From: Gnetum montanum
Lineage: Eukaryota; Streptophyta; Gnetopsida; Gnetales; Gnetaceae
Assembly (NCBI GenBank): GCA_015680685.1
Contig: MNCI01022538.1
Location: forward strand, 38,310 to 102,309
Length of the DNA: 64,000 bases
Direction of reading: 5' to 3'
Both the position numbers and the translations under genes were made by a program. Under the pieces are notes generated by a model that did not search any database, was not told the DNA's origin, and saw only the letters and a list, made by a program, of their open reading frames with translations. Every line of letters begins with the position of its first letter. Within the stretch, counting starts at the first letter, position 1. Shown here piece after piece: positions 36,201-47,779 of this stretch.

Positions 36201-36590
36201 GAAGAAGCTTCCCCCAGAATGGAACACATCAAATCATAGATTTCAACTAGTTTTGTCTAGGTTTGGTAAGCTTTCAAGGCTGCCAGAAATGCTTGGAGGG
36301 GTTCTAGGTCATGTGGGGCTTACTTTGGTGATAAAAGTATGTTAGATGAGTGTTGGGAGGCAAGAGCAAGTGTTACCCCCCTTCTTCAATGTTGTACACT
36401 ACTACCCCAATGTAGAAATCCATGGTGCTTAGCCTTGCCCATGTTTTGCCCACTTTTAGAAATCTAAGATTGAAAAAGGCAGGTTTGGGTTGCCTCAAAT
36501 AGTAAAATATTAGTAATTTTAATGTATTTATAAAATAATAGGCATGCTTCCATGTTGGGCATGGTATTATCAGTGTGGATGCATACGATC
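33280..36590 (-). repeat. Degenerate ~183 bp tandem array (about 19 units)
   Basis: Each unit carries a palindrome-like block: tttttccatg, then gggnttccatg, then nnagcatggaaaattggggg; later atcatgcatg-aggcttc and a ggttgct/tttgatgtcaaa segment. Blocks recur near 33,290, 33,436, 33,629, 33,807, 33,988, 34,168, 34,371, 34,552, 34,742, 34,930, 35,096, 35,268, 35,436, 35,618, 35,800, 35,990, 36,172, 36,393 and 36,546, a mean spacing of about 180 bp. Units differ by many substitutions. No frame is conserved between units. The array lies upstream of element 1's RT in the position of the intron; whether it belongs to the element or is separate is not proven. Confidence 0.7.
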
Positions 36591-37300
36591 AACATTGCCA
36601 TAATGTTTTAAGTGTTAAAATTGGTAAATATCTTAACGTTGATGCAAGTTTTGGTCAAAAGTGAAGGTGTAGGGTGGGGCCCACAATTCAAAAATTTAAA
36701 ATTTTGAAAAATGAAGTTGTTTACCACACAACCATTATGAACTAGACTTTCACCCCTTTTACTTCAATGCACTTGTACTTATTGTGCACCGAATTGGCAG
36801 GTGGGGCTTCACTTAGGATTTAGATGGGTTTTATGTGTCAAGTTTTGTAATTTTTGATCATAATTATCATTCTATAGAAACAACACATTAGAGGAGATCC
36901 TTGGAAGATATTTTTGTCGTATCCACAACCAATCGTCGATGTGGAAGCCTCCCATCTCCCTTGTAACCAGCATAGAACTCCTATCTTCTTATAATTTTCA
37001 TCATCCTCAACGTTGAGCCTTCCATGGCACCCAAGTAGCAAGGGGAAAAGAGAAAAAATCCTACAATACAAAGGATGAATGCATGTTTCAATTAGTTTTT
37101 AGGGTTTTCCAAGCCTATCTCTATCCAAGCCCCATCTATCACTACTTCAAGGTAGGCAATTCTACCTATTTTTGCCTCTGTTTCTTGTGGTTTTTTCTAG
37201 TTTTCTACTTCCTATGTGTCAGGGCCATTTTTTTAGATCTACTTTGGTAGAGGGAATAAAATGGAATTTCTATGAAATCCCATATCCTATTTTGGCTAAT
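36591..37300. other. Unassigned DNA between array and LTR 2
   Basis: Low coding potential. A few CpG sites reappear (36,940-36,960). It could be more of element 1's intron, cut by the insertion of element 2. The last bases before LTR 2 are ctaat. Confidence 0.4.
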
Positions 37301-37992
37301 TGTAATAATAGAAAAAGTCAGTCGCTGGAAATACCGAGCGGAAGTCCGTGTACATAATTCCAACCCTGGATCCATGCGAGGGTTGTGCTGGAGAAGACGA
37401 ATCCGAGGTGCCTTGAATGGTCTTGTTGATCAGACAGGGACTTACTTAATCAATAAATTTTTTGTAATAATTGGATGGAAAAATGGTGATTTTTATGAGG
37501 AGATATAATATCGTTAATCTTGAAGGTAATTGACTACGATGTAAATGATTTAAAGCGATTGCAAAATCTGTATAGATAGGGCACAGGAGATTAGATTTAG
37601 AGAGCGTACAATCCCAAGATCTAGGATTTAACTTATGAACAAAATATGTTGGATACAATGATTACAGGTAGACTTTAGTTTAGACGAAGCACGTGCCAAC
37701 AGCAAGAAAGCTATTTAAAGATAAAACAAGCAAAGGTCGATCTGCCTTGTTCTAGCCAATCTGGGTGCAAGGAAGTTAGACCCAAAGCAGAATATCTGTT
37801 AACGAGCTATTTCTGATCAAGGATTCTTGCCAATCATCTCCAATGTTCTTACAATCTCTGATCCTCTTTTTCTCTCTTGTCAATTGTTGCCAAAAGTTGT
37901 CAGTGGTTCCCAATGAAAGAAAATCACTCACGGAGAAAATTTGTCAATCCAGGGAAATTTTTTGCCAACCCTTTGATCTTTGTCAATTGGAA

Positions 37993-38000
37993 TATTTATA
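37993..38000 (-). promoter_or_regulatory. LTR promoter TATA box (element 2)
   Basis: tataaata on the element strand, at the same relative place as the one in LTR 3; palindromic U3 words lie upstream of it. Confidence 0.6.
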
Positions 38001-38094
38001 AGGTTAGGGCTAGGAGAAAAATTTGGTTTAGATGACACATGTCCTAAACCTACAAGGTGTCATTGACTTGGTGTGTTTGTGTTTGAAGCTTGCA

Positions 38095-38405
38095 GTGCCA
38101 CGCTACATTACGCTCTGAAGCGTAATGTGTCGTAAACCACTTTTACTGGAGTTTTGGCAACAAATTGCTCTTTGTTTACACTACAATACACTAGAGAGCG
38201 CATTGTGACATATGAACTGCTAATGCCTGAATTGTGCTCTCTCTGTCATTACTTGTATTACGCTACGTCATGCTAGATTACACTGCATAGCGTAATTCAG
38301 TGTAACATAGCGAACCTACAAAAAATTAAAGTGTTGTTGCTGCACTTCCTTTGTTTCTAATCAATCCTTCCAAGTTTTATTACGTTGTGCTATGTAGCAT
38401 GGTAG
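38095..38405 (-). repeat. U3 palindromic GCTACGCTA-type words (element 2)
   Basis: Inverted pairs such as acgctacattacgctctgaa and gcgtaatgtgt, tacgctacgtcatgctagat, and ctgcatagcgtaattcagtg occur upstream of the TATA box. They may be enhancer-like elements. Confidence 0.45.
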
Positions 38406-38519
38406 AACAGACCCTTAGCTAGAAAGGGAACTTGCTGAGCTACGACTTGTCCCAAATCCTTGCCTGAGTCACAAGATTTTGCTGAACCATTGAGGCCTCA
38501 AAATTTTCATCGTGTTTCA

Positions 38520-38533
38520 ATGGCCCCTCTTTG
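38520..38533 (-). other. Polypurine tract of element 2
   Basis: atggcccctctttg on the plus strand; caaagaggggccat on the element strand, next to the 3' LTR. Confidence 0.75.
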
Positions 38534-39710
38534 TTGACATTTAGAGGGCTTGCCTAAAAGATGTTGACAAAGAATACAAAATACTAGAGAGGTAAAGGAA
38601 CCAACAACATTCGTCGGAAATTGCTCAAATGTCACTCTGTCAAACTTGGAAGTGCGAAGGTGGGGGGAGGAGCATAGGAGGGATTTTTAAAGAAGTGAAA
38701 GGAGGGAGGTTCAGGGAAGACTCAAGCATGTGAACATGAAAATTTTGCGAACAAGTCATTAGGCATCCTTTCATGAGTGTATTTACGAGAAGTTACTCTG
38801 CCATACTACATATGAAGGGCTTGCACAAATGAGTTGTGTTACACCTGTATGGCCTGGATGAGTTGTTTTACATCCATTTTACCAAGCTTTGTCCATTTTT
38901 TTGTGCAAATTACATTCCATGAGGTGAGTTGTGTTACGTTTTTTTATGGAAATGATGATGTGAAAGAATTGATTAAATGTTCACACTCTGTACAAACAAA
39001 GGAGAGGGTAAAGGTGATCGTAAGGATAACAGAAGGAGAAAGTGAAGTAAGGTATCTAATGGAGGGAGAGGTAGGGTTTGCACTCCCAAGTAGCTAGGCT
39101 AGTCTGAGTAGCCACTTCAGAACACCATGACACCTCACCTTTTAATGAATGCATTCTTAATCAACGTTGTCGTAACAAGTAACCTGCAAAACATAACAAA
39201 GAACAGAGAGCAAAAGCAATCGTCCTAATCGCTAGGGGGGGAGGCTGTTGAAACAAGTGTCATCCAAAGGTAAAAGGAGAACAGGGGCCACGAAAGAGGA
39301 ACTATAGTAAGGAGCAAGGGTCCTAATGTTGATGTTGTAGTTCATGAAGTCATTGTTGATAGCAAGATTCATCTTGCTTTATTGACTAGGCAAAGAACTA
39401 GTTACGTGAATCTGCTAAGCCAGAATCTGGTGGTGGCGACGAGTGGAGGCCACCAAGACTATGGATGATCATAGTTTCTTCAGGGCCTCAAGTGACAAAG
39501 TTGATCCCAGGAGCTGAAACTACAGAGTGGCTATCATAGCAACATCTCTAAGGGGTCAGTAGTATGCCTTTCGACATATCTAAGAAATTAGTAGGATGCC
39601 AGTGAGGTAGTGGCGTTGCGTCTATTCCAATGCCTTACCCATTCCATCTGGTAGGGATGCAGAGCAAGAGTGACCACGCTCGCTTGCTTCATGGATTGTC
39701 TATTGATGGA
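38534..39710 (-). other. 3' untranslated region of element 2
   Basis: Non-coding on the element strand. Parts match element 3 between 48,474 and 49,490, for example the gatgagttgtgttacacc/gatgagttatgttacatc and aacatctctaaggggtcag/agcatcttcagagggtcag words. Long 3' non-coding regions are usual in Tat elements. Confidence 0.55.
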
Positions 39711-40112
39711 TTCCAATTTTAAGTCCTAGTTAACCGTTGTTGCTGGTTTTAAGTCTCAATAGGCCGTGGTCCCAGTTTAATGTTTGGGCAGACTGAAACC
39801 TGCTAGTTTTACGTCATAGCGGACAGTGGAAGAGATAGTTTATGGTCCCAGCAGACCGTGCTATGGGTGTTAATTTTATCTCTGACCCAGGGACAATTCT
39901 ATGCTGGTTTAGCATCTCAGCAGATGTATGCTTACCTTGCCAATTTCACATCATGGTGGATGGTCGAAAACTTTGCCAGTTTAGCATCTTGGCGGATGCG
40001 TGCAAGAAATGCCAGTTTTACGTCGTAGCGGACATGTACAACATTGCCAATTTGACATTGTAGAGGAAATGTACAACATTTCCATTTTTACATCATAGCA
40101 GATGTTTGTTAC
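39711..40112 (-). repeat. Boundary minisatellite of element 2
   Basis: About a dozen units of 27-37 bp of the type gccagttttacgtcgtagcg with gacatg, varying in the middle and in spacing. They lie directly beside the end of the integrase frame. Confidence 0.75.
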
Positions 40113-40136
40113 CTTGTGCTTAAGCTGAGTCAACGT

Positions 40137-41195
40137 TTAGATGTAGTACGGCTTTAGATATAGATGATTCACTAGATTCGAGTGTTCGTTGTCATTGATT
40201 TCTGCTAGCCTGAATGCTCCATTGTCATATGCGTTGATAACTAAGAAAGGGCCTTCCCAACTTGCGGAGAATTTTCCCACTGGTTCATGAATGGCTTTGA
40301 GAACGAAGTCTCCTTTCTTGATCAGTCATTGATGCAAGTTGTGATGATGCTTCTGTCTCTACTTGTCTTGATACCTTTTGATGGTGTCGAGCATCTGGAT
40401 GTGCTTCTCCTACACTGAGTCTAAATTCACAATCCTAGACTCATTGTGTTAAGTCTCATTTATAACCATGGAGAGGACCATCTTCAATGAGGGGATTTGT
40501 AGTTCCAAGGGCAACATTGCTTCAGATCCATAGACTAAGTTGTAGGGTGTCCTATCAGTAGCTGTTCTACATGTCGTACGATAGGCCCATAACATGTAGA
40601 GGATTTTTTCATGCCATCATTTTTTGTTGTTGCTGAGCATCTTCTTGAGTAGATTGATAATTACCTTGTTTGTTTCTTCTGCTTGACCATTTACTTGCGG
40701 GTAATAGGGTGAGGAAAAAGATTGCCTAATGCCAAGGTTACTGCAAAAATATTTGGTTTCGGCACTACTAAATTGTGGCCCATTGTCGGTCACAATAGTC
40801 ATAGGAAGCCCAAACCTAGTTACTATGTTGTCTAAGATGAAATGGCAAACCTGTTGGGATGTAATCTTCCTTAAGGGGATAGCCTCAACCCACTTCGTGA
40901 AATACTCAGTGACGGTGATAATGAAGCTATGTCATGCTGAAGATTTAGGTGTGATGGGACCTATGATATCTAGTCCCCATTGTTGGAATGGCTAAGTAAT
41001 CTGTGTAGTGTGTAACTCGGTTGGTGACATGTGTATTAAGTTTGCGTAACCATGACATGTGTCACATGTCTTGACCTTGGTAAGGAAATCCTTTTCCATG
41101 TATGACCAATAGTACCCTAGGTGTCTGATTTTAGCTACCATGGTTCGTGGGGCTACATGTTCTCCACATAGCCCCTCGTGGACTTCGCTAACTAT
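40137..41195 (-). pseudogene. Integrase of Tat element 2, nearly complete
   Basis: Reading on the minus strand from 41,190: an HHCC zinc finger (HEGLCGEHVAPRTMVAKI ... KTCDTCHGY), a core with LDIIGPI and TEYFTKWVEAIPLRK (first Asp), TIVTDNGPQFSS (second Asp) and YYPQVNGQAEETNK (Glu), then LYMLWAYRTTC, YGSEAMLPLELQIPSLKM, KGDFVLKAIHEPVG, EGPFLVINAYDNGAF and a terminal NHLYLKPYYI with its stop at 40,137. The DDE triad is intact. Four or so in-frame stops (CAG/CGG/TGG-type) still make it non-functional. There is no chromodomain, as expected for Tat. Confidence 0.9.
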
Positions 41196-42335
41196 TCATT
41201 GTGCTTGGTCATTATTAACGCAGGTTAGCAATACCCCATCAAAAGAGCATCTACAGAGAGTACTATCTCCAATGATGATGTATTGCCTAGCACACTTGCG
41301 CACTATGTATTTTTGTGCATATGTTAGCTCATGCGGTGGTTCGCCATGTAGAAGGTAAGTCTTAATGTTGTCGTACCATTCTGGCATTCCTCTCATGTTT
41401 AATGAAGAGATTTGCAATACTTGAATGATAGGGTCTGTACATTCCATCATTAAAGTGGGCCAAGTGGCAAACAAATGTGATGGCACGTTTAATGCCAGTG
41501 TGGCTAGTGCATCGGCTATAGCATTTTCGCTACGCGGCACATGTTGGACGTCGATCGTCGTGAATTATTTCATAAGATCTTTAGCCATAGAGCAGTAGGG
41601 CTGTAGATGTGTAGATTTGTAGGCATAGACCCCTGTGATTTGATTGATGATGAGAATCGAATCACCTTGGATTTCCAGGTGTTGAATGTTGAGTTCTCTG
41701 GCTATTAACAGTCCCCTGAGAAGCCCCTCATACTCTACCACATTGTTCGTATAGGGAAACGCCAAGCGATAGGCCAATGGACGAACAACTTTGGGGGAGA
41801 GCGTAATGACGGTGGCAGCACTACCACCTCTGGTAGTTGAAGCCCCATCAAAATACAACATGGCTTCGGGGCCTGTTGGTATAGGGCTTAAACTATGTAC
41901 ATGCTCATCTAGAAATTCTGGCTCTATCATAGCTTGATCATTAATAGGCGATGTTGCGAGCTGATCAGCTATAGCTTGACTTTTAGTGGACGATTGGCCA
42001 ACATAATGTAAGTCAAATTCGACCGTGATAGCTTTCCAATGAGCTATCCTACTACTCTCATACAATTTGTTTGAGATAGCTTGCAGAAGATTATTTTTGC
42101 AAATTATGTTGACCTGGCTGTAGAAAAGATAGTGTCTACATTTCTTGAGTGCGAAAACCAATGCCAAATAGTTACGCATCACTTTATTGTACCTTGTTTC
42201 ATACACAAATAGAGCATGACTTAGATAATAGATAGGGGCTTCTAACCCTTCGTTCCTTTTTTGGGAAAGTAACGTAGCTATAGACACATCTAAGCTTGCA
42301 AGATAAATATAAAAAGGCTAATCCCTTTATAGTGG
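41196..42335 (-). pseudogene. Dual RNase H region of Tat element 2
   Basis: A 240-codon open stretch (42,287-41,565) spans both modules. The RT-linked RNase H begins FYIYLASLDVSIATLL: the usual catalytic D-A-S is replaced by Y-L-A, as known for Tat, where this copy is degenerate. It continues ALKKCRHYLFYSQVNIICKN. The archaeal-type module follows with MLYFDGASTTRGG, YTNNVVEYEGLLRGLLIA and EIQGDSILIINQITG, so Asp, Glu and Asp are all kept. A further 114-codon frame (41,540-41,196) is the tail and linker (ENAIADALATLALN, EWYDNIKTYLLHGE). This is the best-preserved coding piece in the window. Confidence 0.9.
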
Positions 42336-43615
42336 GAAAACTATTGGTAAGTGTTGCAACTCCATCTTCAAGTTGTCAAATGCACGCTGGTAGTCATCGG
42401 TCCATTCAAAATTAACACCCTTCTTAAGGAGATGTTTCATAGGATGTAATTTATCTATTAACTTTAAAATGAACCACCTGATAAATTATAGTCTACCCTG
42501 CAACCCATGTAGTTCCTTGAGGTTTGTAGGTGGTGTTAAATCAACGATGGCTTTAACCTTGTCAGGGTTGACTCGGATGCCAGTCTCAGATACCACAAAC
42601 CCCAACATGCATCTAATTTTGACTTTGAATACCCATTTCTTTGGGTTGAGCCTAGGTCATGCTTGAGGCATCATTTAAGGACTAACTCTAGATCTTCTGG
42701 ATGATCTTCTGACTTTATAGACTTGACAACTATGTCATCCACATAGTCATTTAATCTCCCTAAGAGGTAATCACTAAAGATGTATGTCATAGCTTGTTGA
42801 TACGTTGCTCTAACATTTTTTAGCCCAAAAGGCATCATAGTATAATAGAAAGTCCCCCAGGGCGTCATAAATGTTGTGGTCAATTGATGCTCTGGGTTAA
42901 TACGAATTTGATTATAACCTAAAAAATCATCCATAAAGGATAGAAGCGTGTGACCAACTATTGTATCGATCAATTGATCGATACTCAGTAACAGGAAATT
43001 GTCCTTAATTGTGGCCTTGTTCAGATCCTAGAAGTCTATGCAGATGCATATTCCTCCCTTTTTCTTAGAGACAACTACGATGTTCAACACCCAGTCCGAG
43101 TAATCGACCGCTTGAATAAAACCAACCTGATATAGCTTAGTGATTTCATTATGCATTGCTAGCATGATTTCTAGCTTAATCTTTCATGCCTTCTATCTAA
43201 TTGCTTTGATACACAGGTCTAAAACTATGTTATGTTGTATTAATCTTGGGTCTAATCCTGGCATGTCTTCGTATGACCATGCAAATATAGTAGCGTTATT
43301 TTGGAGCACTTGCATTATGCCACTCTACGTCTGTTGATCTAGGAGGGAACTAACCCTAAGAGTTTTACTTTCATCTTTGTGCGTAACCACAGGGACCTCG
43401 TTGAGAGGGTCCTTGGTCACATCACCAACTTCCAAGTCTAGAGTTTAGGCCAGATGTTCTAGTCAGTCTGGGGATATTTTTGATGTTGCTATAGTTGCGT
43501 CACAAAGGGAAGGGTCTATTCCTATTAGCATGTGATTGAGCTATCTAATGGTTTTCCCATATGGGCCTGTTAAGGCTAGGGATGCGAATAAAGCTACATC
43601 CATTTGCGAATTGCC
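42336..43615 (-). pseudogene. Reverse transcriptase of Tat element 2
   Basis: The pre-RT linker starts just after the splice acceptor at 43,616 and passes SYEDMPGLDPRLIQHNI. RT follows: EITKLYQVGFIQAVDY, SKKKGGICICIDF, HTLLSFMDDFLGYNQI (motif A), MTPWGTFYYTMMPFGLKNV (motif B) and LNDYVDDIVVKS (catalytic Y-V-D-D). The thumb and connection (LTRLKPSLI-type frame) run to about 42,340 with frameshifts. An open frame of 100 codons covers 42,973-42,671. Catalytic residues are intact; scattered stops disable it. Confidence 0.9.
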
Positions 43616-43650
43616 CTGCAAAATTACCAAAAATGGAAGTTGTTACATTG
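43616..43650 (-). other. Predicted intron 3' splice site, element 2
   Basis: The element strand reads ttttggtaattttgcag then GGCAATTCG: a strong polypyrimidine-like tract and CAG directly before the pol frame. It would end the PR-RT intron that contains cargo copy 1. Confidence 0.6.
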
Positions 43651-43726
43651 TTTTTTTTCTTGTCGATTTGTTGAAATGATAAGAGTTTATTTTTCTTTGC
43701 GTTAGAGTTTCATATTAGAGAAGCTT

Positions 43727-43760
43727 CTAGTTTAAGGTCTTAGTAGACCATTACAAATAT
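43727..43760 (-). repeat. Boundary minisatellite unit, RT side of element 2
   Basis: ttctagtttaaggtcttagt then agaccattac, one clear unit just inside the predicted intron. Confidence 0.55.
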
Positions 43761-44080
43761 GCACAGTTTGTGAGAAAATGGCAAGCCAAGCTTCCTAGAT
43801 GCTAGCGTTTGACTTCTGTAAAGTAAGATAAAAGATGTAATGTGGCATGTCTAGCGTGTTGGAATAATGAATTTAAATTTTTGTACAGACCATAGTTAAT
43901 GTAGCCGAATTACGAGGCGATAAGCTATGCATTAGTTTAGGGTCATTTAGGATCGCAATTCATACGATATCTACGAAATTAATGCCCCGATCTTCGTGTT
44001 TCATGTCATGATGACACTAGTGTTTTAGAAAAGTTCCACATCAATCAGGCATAAAATCAGTTAGTTTCAAACATTTCATT

Positions 44081-44086
44081 TATAAA
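44081..44086 (+). promoter_or_regulatory. Candidate TATA box of cargo gene copy 1
   Basis: tataaa, 126 bp before the ATG of exon A. Copy 2 has cataaatag at a similar distance, but the surrounding bases differ. Confidence 0.3.
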
Positions 44087-44206
44087 CCAGTGGTTCATGC
44101 TTAAAATAGACCATAGATATCGCAAATTTGAATCTAGCTACAGCGGAAAGGGACCGGAAGTGAGGCGTAAACAAATGATTTTGTGAAGATTTGTTCAATT
44201 GAAACT

Positions 44207-47076
44207 ATGGCACCAAAGATCAAAGGAAAGAATGCCAAATTGGCAAAGACTGATGAAGTGCAGGAGAGTTTGTAGTGGGCTTCGCAGGCCAGAGTCGAGA
44301 CTTGGGAGGTTACTCCACTTAACCGATAAGTCACCTTTCATCCTCTTGCACGATTGTTATCTTTGTTGCAGCGTCATGGTCGTATCTATTTTGAATGTGT
44401 ATGTTGCATCAGGCATTAATATCTATTTACGCAGACTGAGCTATTATAGTTTGTTATATTACCCTTGTCCTCGCTATTGGAGACGGACTTTGTGTTGTCA
44501 CAAGGGTTTGGGTAACGTTGAGTAATACTGTGCAGATGTAATGTATAACCGAAAAAGTCTAGGTATTGTACCCATGCGTAGCATAATCAGGGTTCTATTT
44601 TTTTTCTTTTCTCGCCCATAATAGTTGCATGTTATGCTGGAGTAATACACAGTGTTGCTTCATTGCTGTTATCAGGGACAAACCTTAAGCTGTTGCAAGG
44701 GTTTGGGCAATTTTGGCCATGCATCTCCAGTATAATCTATAATTTTCTAGGAATCAAGAGAACCCTAATGTCACGTGATGAACCTTTATGTCTAAATGGT
44801 TTTTCTAATAGTAATGTGTTTTTTATTGTATAGTATTATGCTAAAGCCCTTCCTATATGTTTTGGACATCGTGGACATTCTATGCTGCTTACATAGTCTC
44901 ATGGCCCATGTTCCTCCTCCTCATGCTCGTATAAAGGAGGTGGTATGGTTTCGAAGGGGTGCATGGGAGTTCTTGCAGTTTTTGCTTCGTAATTTTAATG
45001 TAATCGTCTGGTTGCATCTATGAGGTGATGTAGCTGCTGCTATTCTAGAGATCCTACTAGTTTGGTCGATGTAGAGCATCTTGACATTCTTGACAGATGG
45101 TGCGGTTGAAACTGTGCAAGTGCAAGATTGTGAACAAAGCATCAAAGGTTTGAGGCATTTGAGCTAGATCTAGGAGATGCCCAGGTTTAACTGTTATCAC
45201 ACCTACAACACTCTATTCATGGCCCGTCATCTCACAGCCTACTTCCAGAATCCACCTGGCATCATGTATTATGCAGGCGGGTAAGTTTTTTGTTTCTTTT
45301 CGCGGTGTTGCAATATGCTAACTACTATTTGAAATTTGTGTTGAGCGTAAAGAGTTTGCCTATCTTCTGTGGTGTAGATTCTTCATCAATGACAGTGGCC
45401 TTTTGGGTGATAACGATATATTATCTTTAACCGAAAGGGCCATAAAGGAATTTACTTCCATCAGCAATGTACGGGCTGGTGTCATGGGACAACTGGCATT
45501 CAAAATCCCAGAGTATCCTACCTGCTATGTCGAATTCTTTACTAGGTGTAAAAGACTCAAATGGCTGGATAGGAAGTGGACTTTGGATCCTCCCCTCACC
45601 GTCGCGGACGTGCAAGAGAAAATTCCTCCATTTCCTTTGCCATTCAGGCCCGGTAAATTTTATTATGATGATTAATTGTACAATGTTATTAGCTGGAAAT
45701 GATGTATAAAGTTGTCTTATTTTTGTTATATTTCCTTAACTATTGTTTTATGTTGACATTCAAGGAATCATGGGAAATTATGATCATGGCCTCCAGTCAC
45801 GAGGCAAATAGTCTCTTCTTCCATTATGGTGATATAAAGAAAACACAATGTTGGCTTGGCCATAGCGTGCCCCCAGTTGTGTTAACCAATAACCTTCAGA
45901 AAGCTAGACTGATGGACCTATTTTTGGCCATAACCCTCAATGTCACTGCAAGTGAAATGTTGACCCTAGTCAACTCCTTTAGCAAAGAAGTTGAGTGTCT
46001 TTGCATACACGTGCGTAATGTGCATGTGAATTTTAATACTAATGCTCAACTGTTCGCCGATCTCTTTGGCGTTCCCTCCAATGGCCTTCCTATAGAGGAA
46101 AAGTCAAAGAGGAGTTCCAAGCACCAACCTGAGATAACGGAGTGACTAGGGGTTAAGAAAGAGGTTAAGGGAATCCCTACTGACAAGATTCAGCTAGAGG
46201 TGGCCAATACTATTTACCCCCTTTTTCAAGCTCGGGCCTTGCCCAATACACTCTCCCAAGGGAGAGTCCTCACCATAGAACAGGCCCAAATTATGCGAGA
46301 GGTCATGGAGGAGGGGACTTGATACAATTGGGCCAGCTATTTGCTGAAGGCCTGGGCGCTAAAATGGTCAAGTTTCGCAAGAAGCTTGAGTCCCATTTCA
46401 ATGTGCATTTTTCCTTCTTCATAGCTTGCTTTTGGCATTTTGTTGAATTTCTGGTAGTCCAAAGGAATGGGGTCTGGGTGCAGCAAGACCGCAGCCAGAT
46501 TTCCAAACTGTGGATTTTCCATGTTTTTGGCACTACCCGATCGCAAGACCCTCCTGAAGGAATCAGGGAGTCATTTTCAATAACGACTAAAAATATGGTG
46601 GTGCCTCGAATGTGGGGTCAAGACAACGTGGATGGGGCACTTCCCTCTTATGTCAGCGATGTGTCAAGGGGGAAGCAACCTGGTGGCTGAAATAGTGGAT
46701 TCGTTGGTGCAACGGAAGAAGCCTAGTTTGACTGAGGAGCCTGTCGAGCCAGCAGGTGGGGAGGGGAAGAAAATGTAGGTTATATTTCAAAGGAGTAATC
46801 CTCCAACCAGTAAGTAGAGAAATGTGTTAATGGTTACGGTTATGTTGCATACAGATGTTGTTTCATTGCATAATGTTTATTGAGCAAGAGTGAAATCCTA
46901 TGTAAACTGACGATGTTGTGTGATAGTGAAGGAGAAGGTTGTGGAGTGGTTGACCCTTGAAACAGGGGCTATAGTTTTATGACACAGAGAAGGGGCCTTG
47001 ATCTTGGAAGAAGAGACCCTAGTTAATAAGGTGAGTGGCGCACAGGTCCCTGTGTGTGAAAAGGAAATAGCAATGG
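44207..47076 (+). pseudogene. Antisense cargo gene copy 1 (HAD-like), 3'-truncated
   Basis: A gene opposite in strand to element 2. Exon A 44,207-~44,324 (MAPKIKGKN; the donor is degraded to ATAAGT). Exon B ~44,866-45,280: VLDIVDILC, VWFRRGAWEFLQFLL, NFNVIVW, YNTLFMARHL, YFQNPPG, fitting the FCP1/NLI-type HAD phosphatase fold with its NTLL.DDS..K...NPP motif altered; four stops. Intron 45,281-45,377 (GTAAGT...TAG). Exon C 45,378-45,652, fully open, ends FPLPFRPG. Intron 45,653-45,764. Exon D 45,765-46,809 begins open for over 120 codons (CWLGHSVPP, KARLMDLFLA, LLTLVNSF-like, LFADLFGVP), then has stops and shifts. Intron 46,810-46,926. Exon E is cut at 47,076 by LTR 3. The domain after HAD is unassigned. 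Confidence 0.6.
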
Positions 47077-47534
47077 AGGAAACAAGATAAAGTACAGTTA
47101 GAAAAATGCACCACTCTGAAGCTACAAGCTTGCTCTATTAGGGTGGATACAATTGGTTGCATGACATGGTGGACTGCAGAGATCCTGAAAGTAACCAAGA
47201 GGTGTAGAGCAAAGCAGGTTATGCACTTGGGCATGACCTTGGACATTGACAATGCAAGGGATTCTACCATGGTGGTAGAAAGGGAATGTAACAAAATGCC
47301 AACTAAGGATGTTAACTGTTTGTAGTGTCAAATAAAAAGCTTACAATGCTCAGTGCTACAATGTGCCGGGAAGAGAGGTTGAGTGCCAGAGAGAGGAAAA
47401 GTTGAATACTCCAAAAAATCTTCAAACTTTTCAAATGCTGCTTGTTGAAAAAAATTTGAACCCTTAAAATGCCATTTTCTAGAAAATTTCCAATAGCCAA
47501 AGATATTCCAACCCCTTGAGCATTGCTCATTGGG

Positions 47535-47544
47535 TTATTTATAG
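47535..47544 (-). promoter_or_regulatory. LTR promoter TATA box (element 3)
   Basis: ctataaataa on the element strand, flanked by agcc and ccca. It marks the U3/R region. Confidence 0.65.
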
Positions 47545-47779
47545 GGCTAGAGGGCACACGAAAGGGGCAGTTTGGATGTCATGTGCCCCGGGCCCATGTT
47601 GACTTGCTAGTATCACACGTGTCATGTATGACCGTTGGACCAGCAAGACCATTGTAATGCGAACATGTTATGTCATAACTGTGAGCCTTCCACACCGTAA
47701 TTACGTTGTTAGCATCTGGAGACGTGTGACAATGGTCCAATTAGGTGAAGTGCCTTGATGTCGCACAACCACCTGCATG

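Larger units (their letters stand above)
37301..38519 (-). repeat. 3' LTR of Tat element 2
   Basis: Plus-strand limits are tgtaataatagaaaaagtca and gtgtttca, matching LTRs 1, 3 and 4. Length is 1,219 bp. The region 37,395-37,440 (ccttgaatggtcttgttgat-cag) is close to 63,768-63,795 in the 5' LTR of element 3. It contains a TATA box on the element strand and, upstream of it, cgtagcg/ctacgct words. The purine tract follows on the right. CpG is frequent, so it is younger than LTR 1. Confidence 0.85.

Noticed and set aside
1-37300. The AT-rich half being a mitochondrial chromosome
   Set aside because: The mitochondrial genes are broken, CpG is depleted as in methylated nuclear DNA, and Copia and Gypsy elements are embedded in it.
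40729-41358. Plus-strand frames of 72-88 codons opposite integrase and RNase H
   Set aside because: Shadows of the minus-strand pol; no independent motif or splice support.
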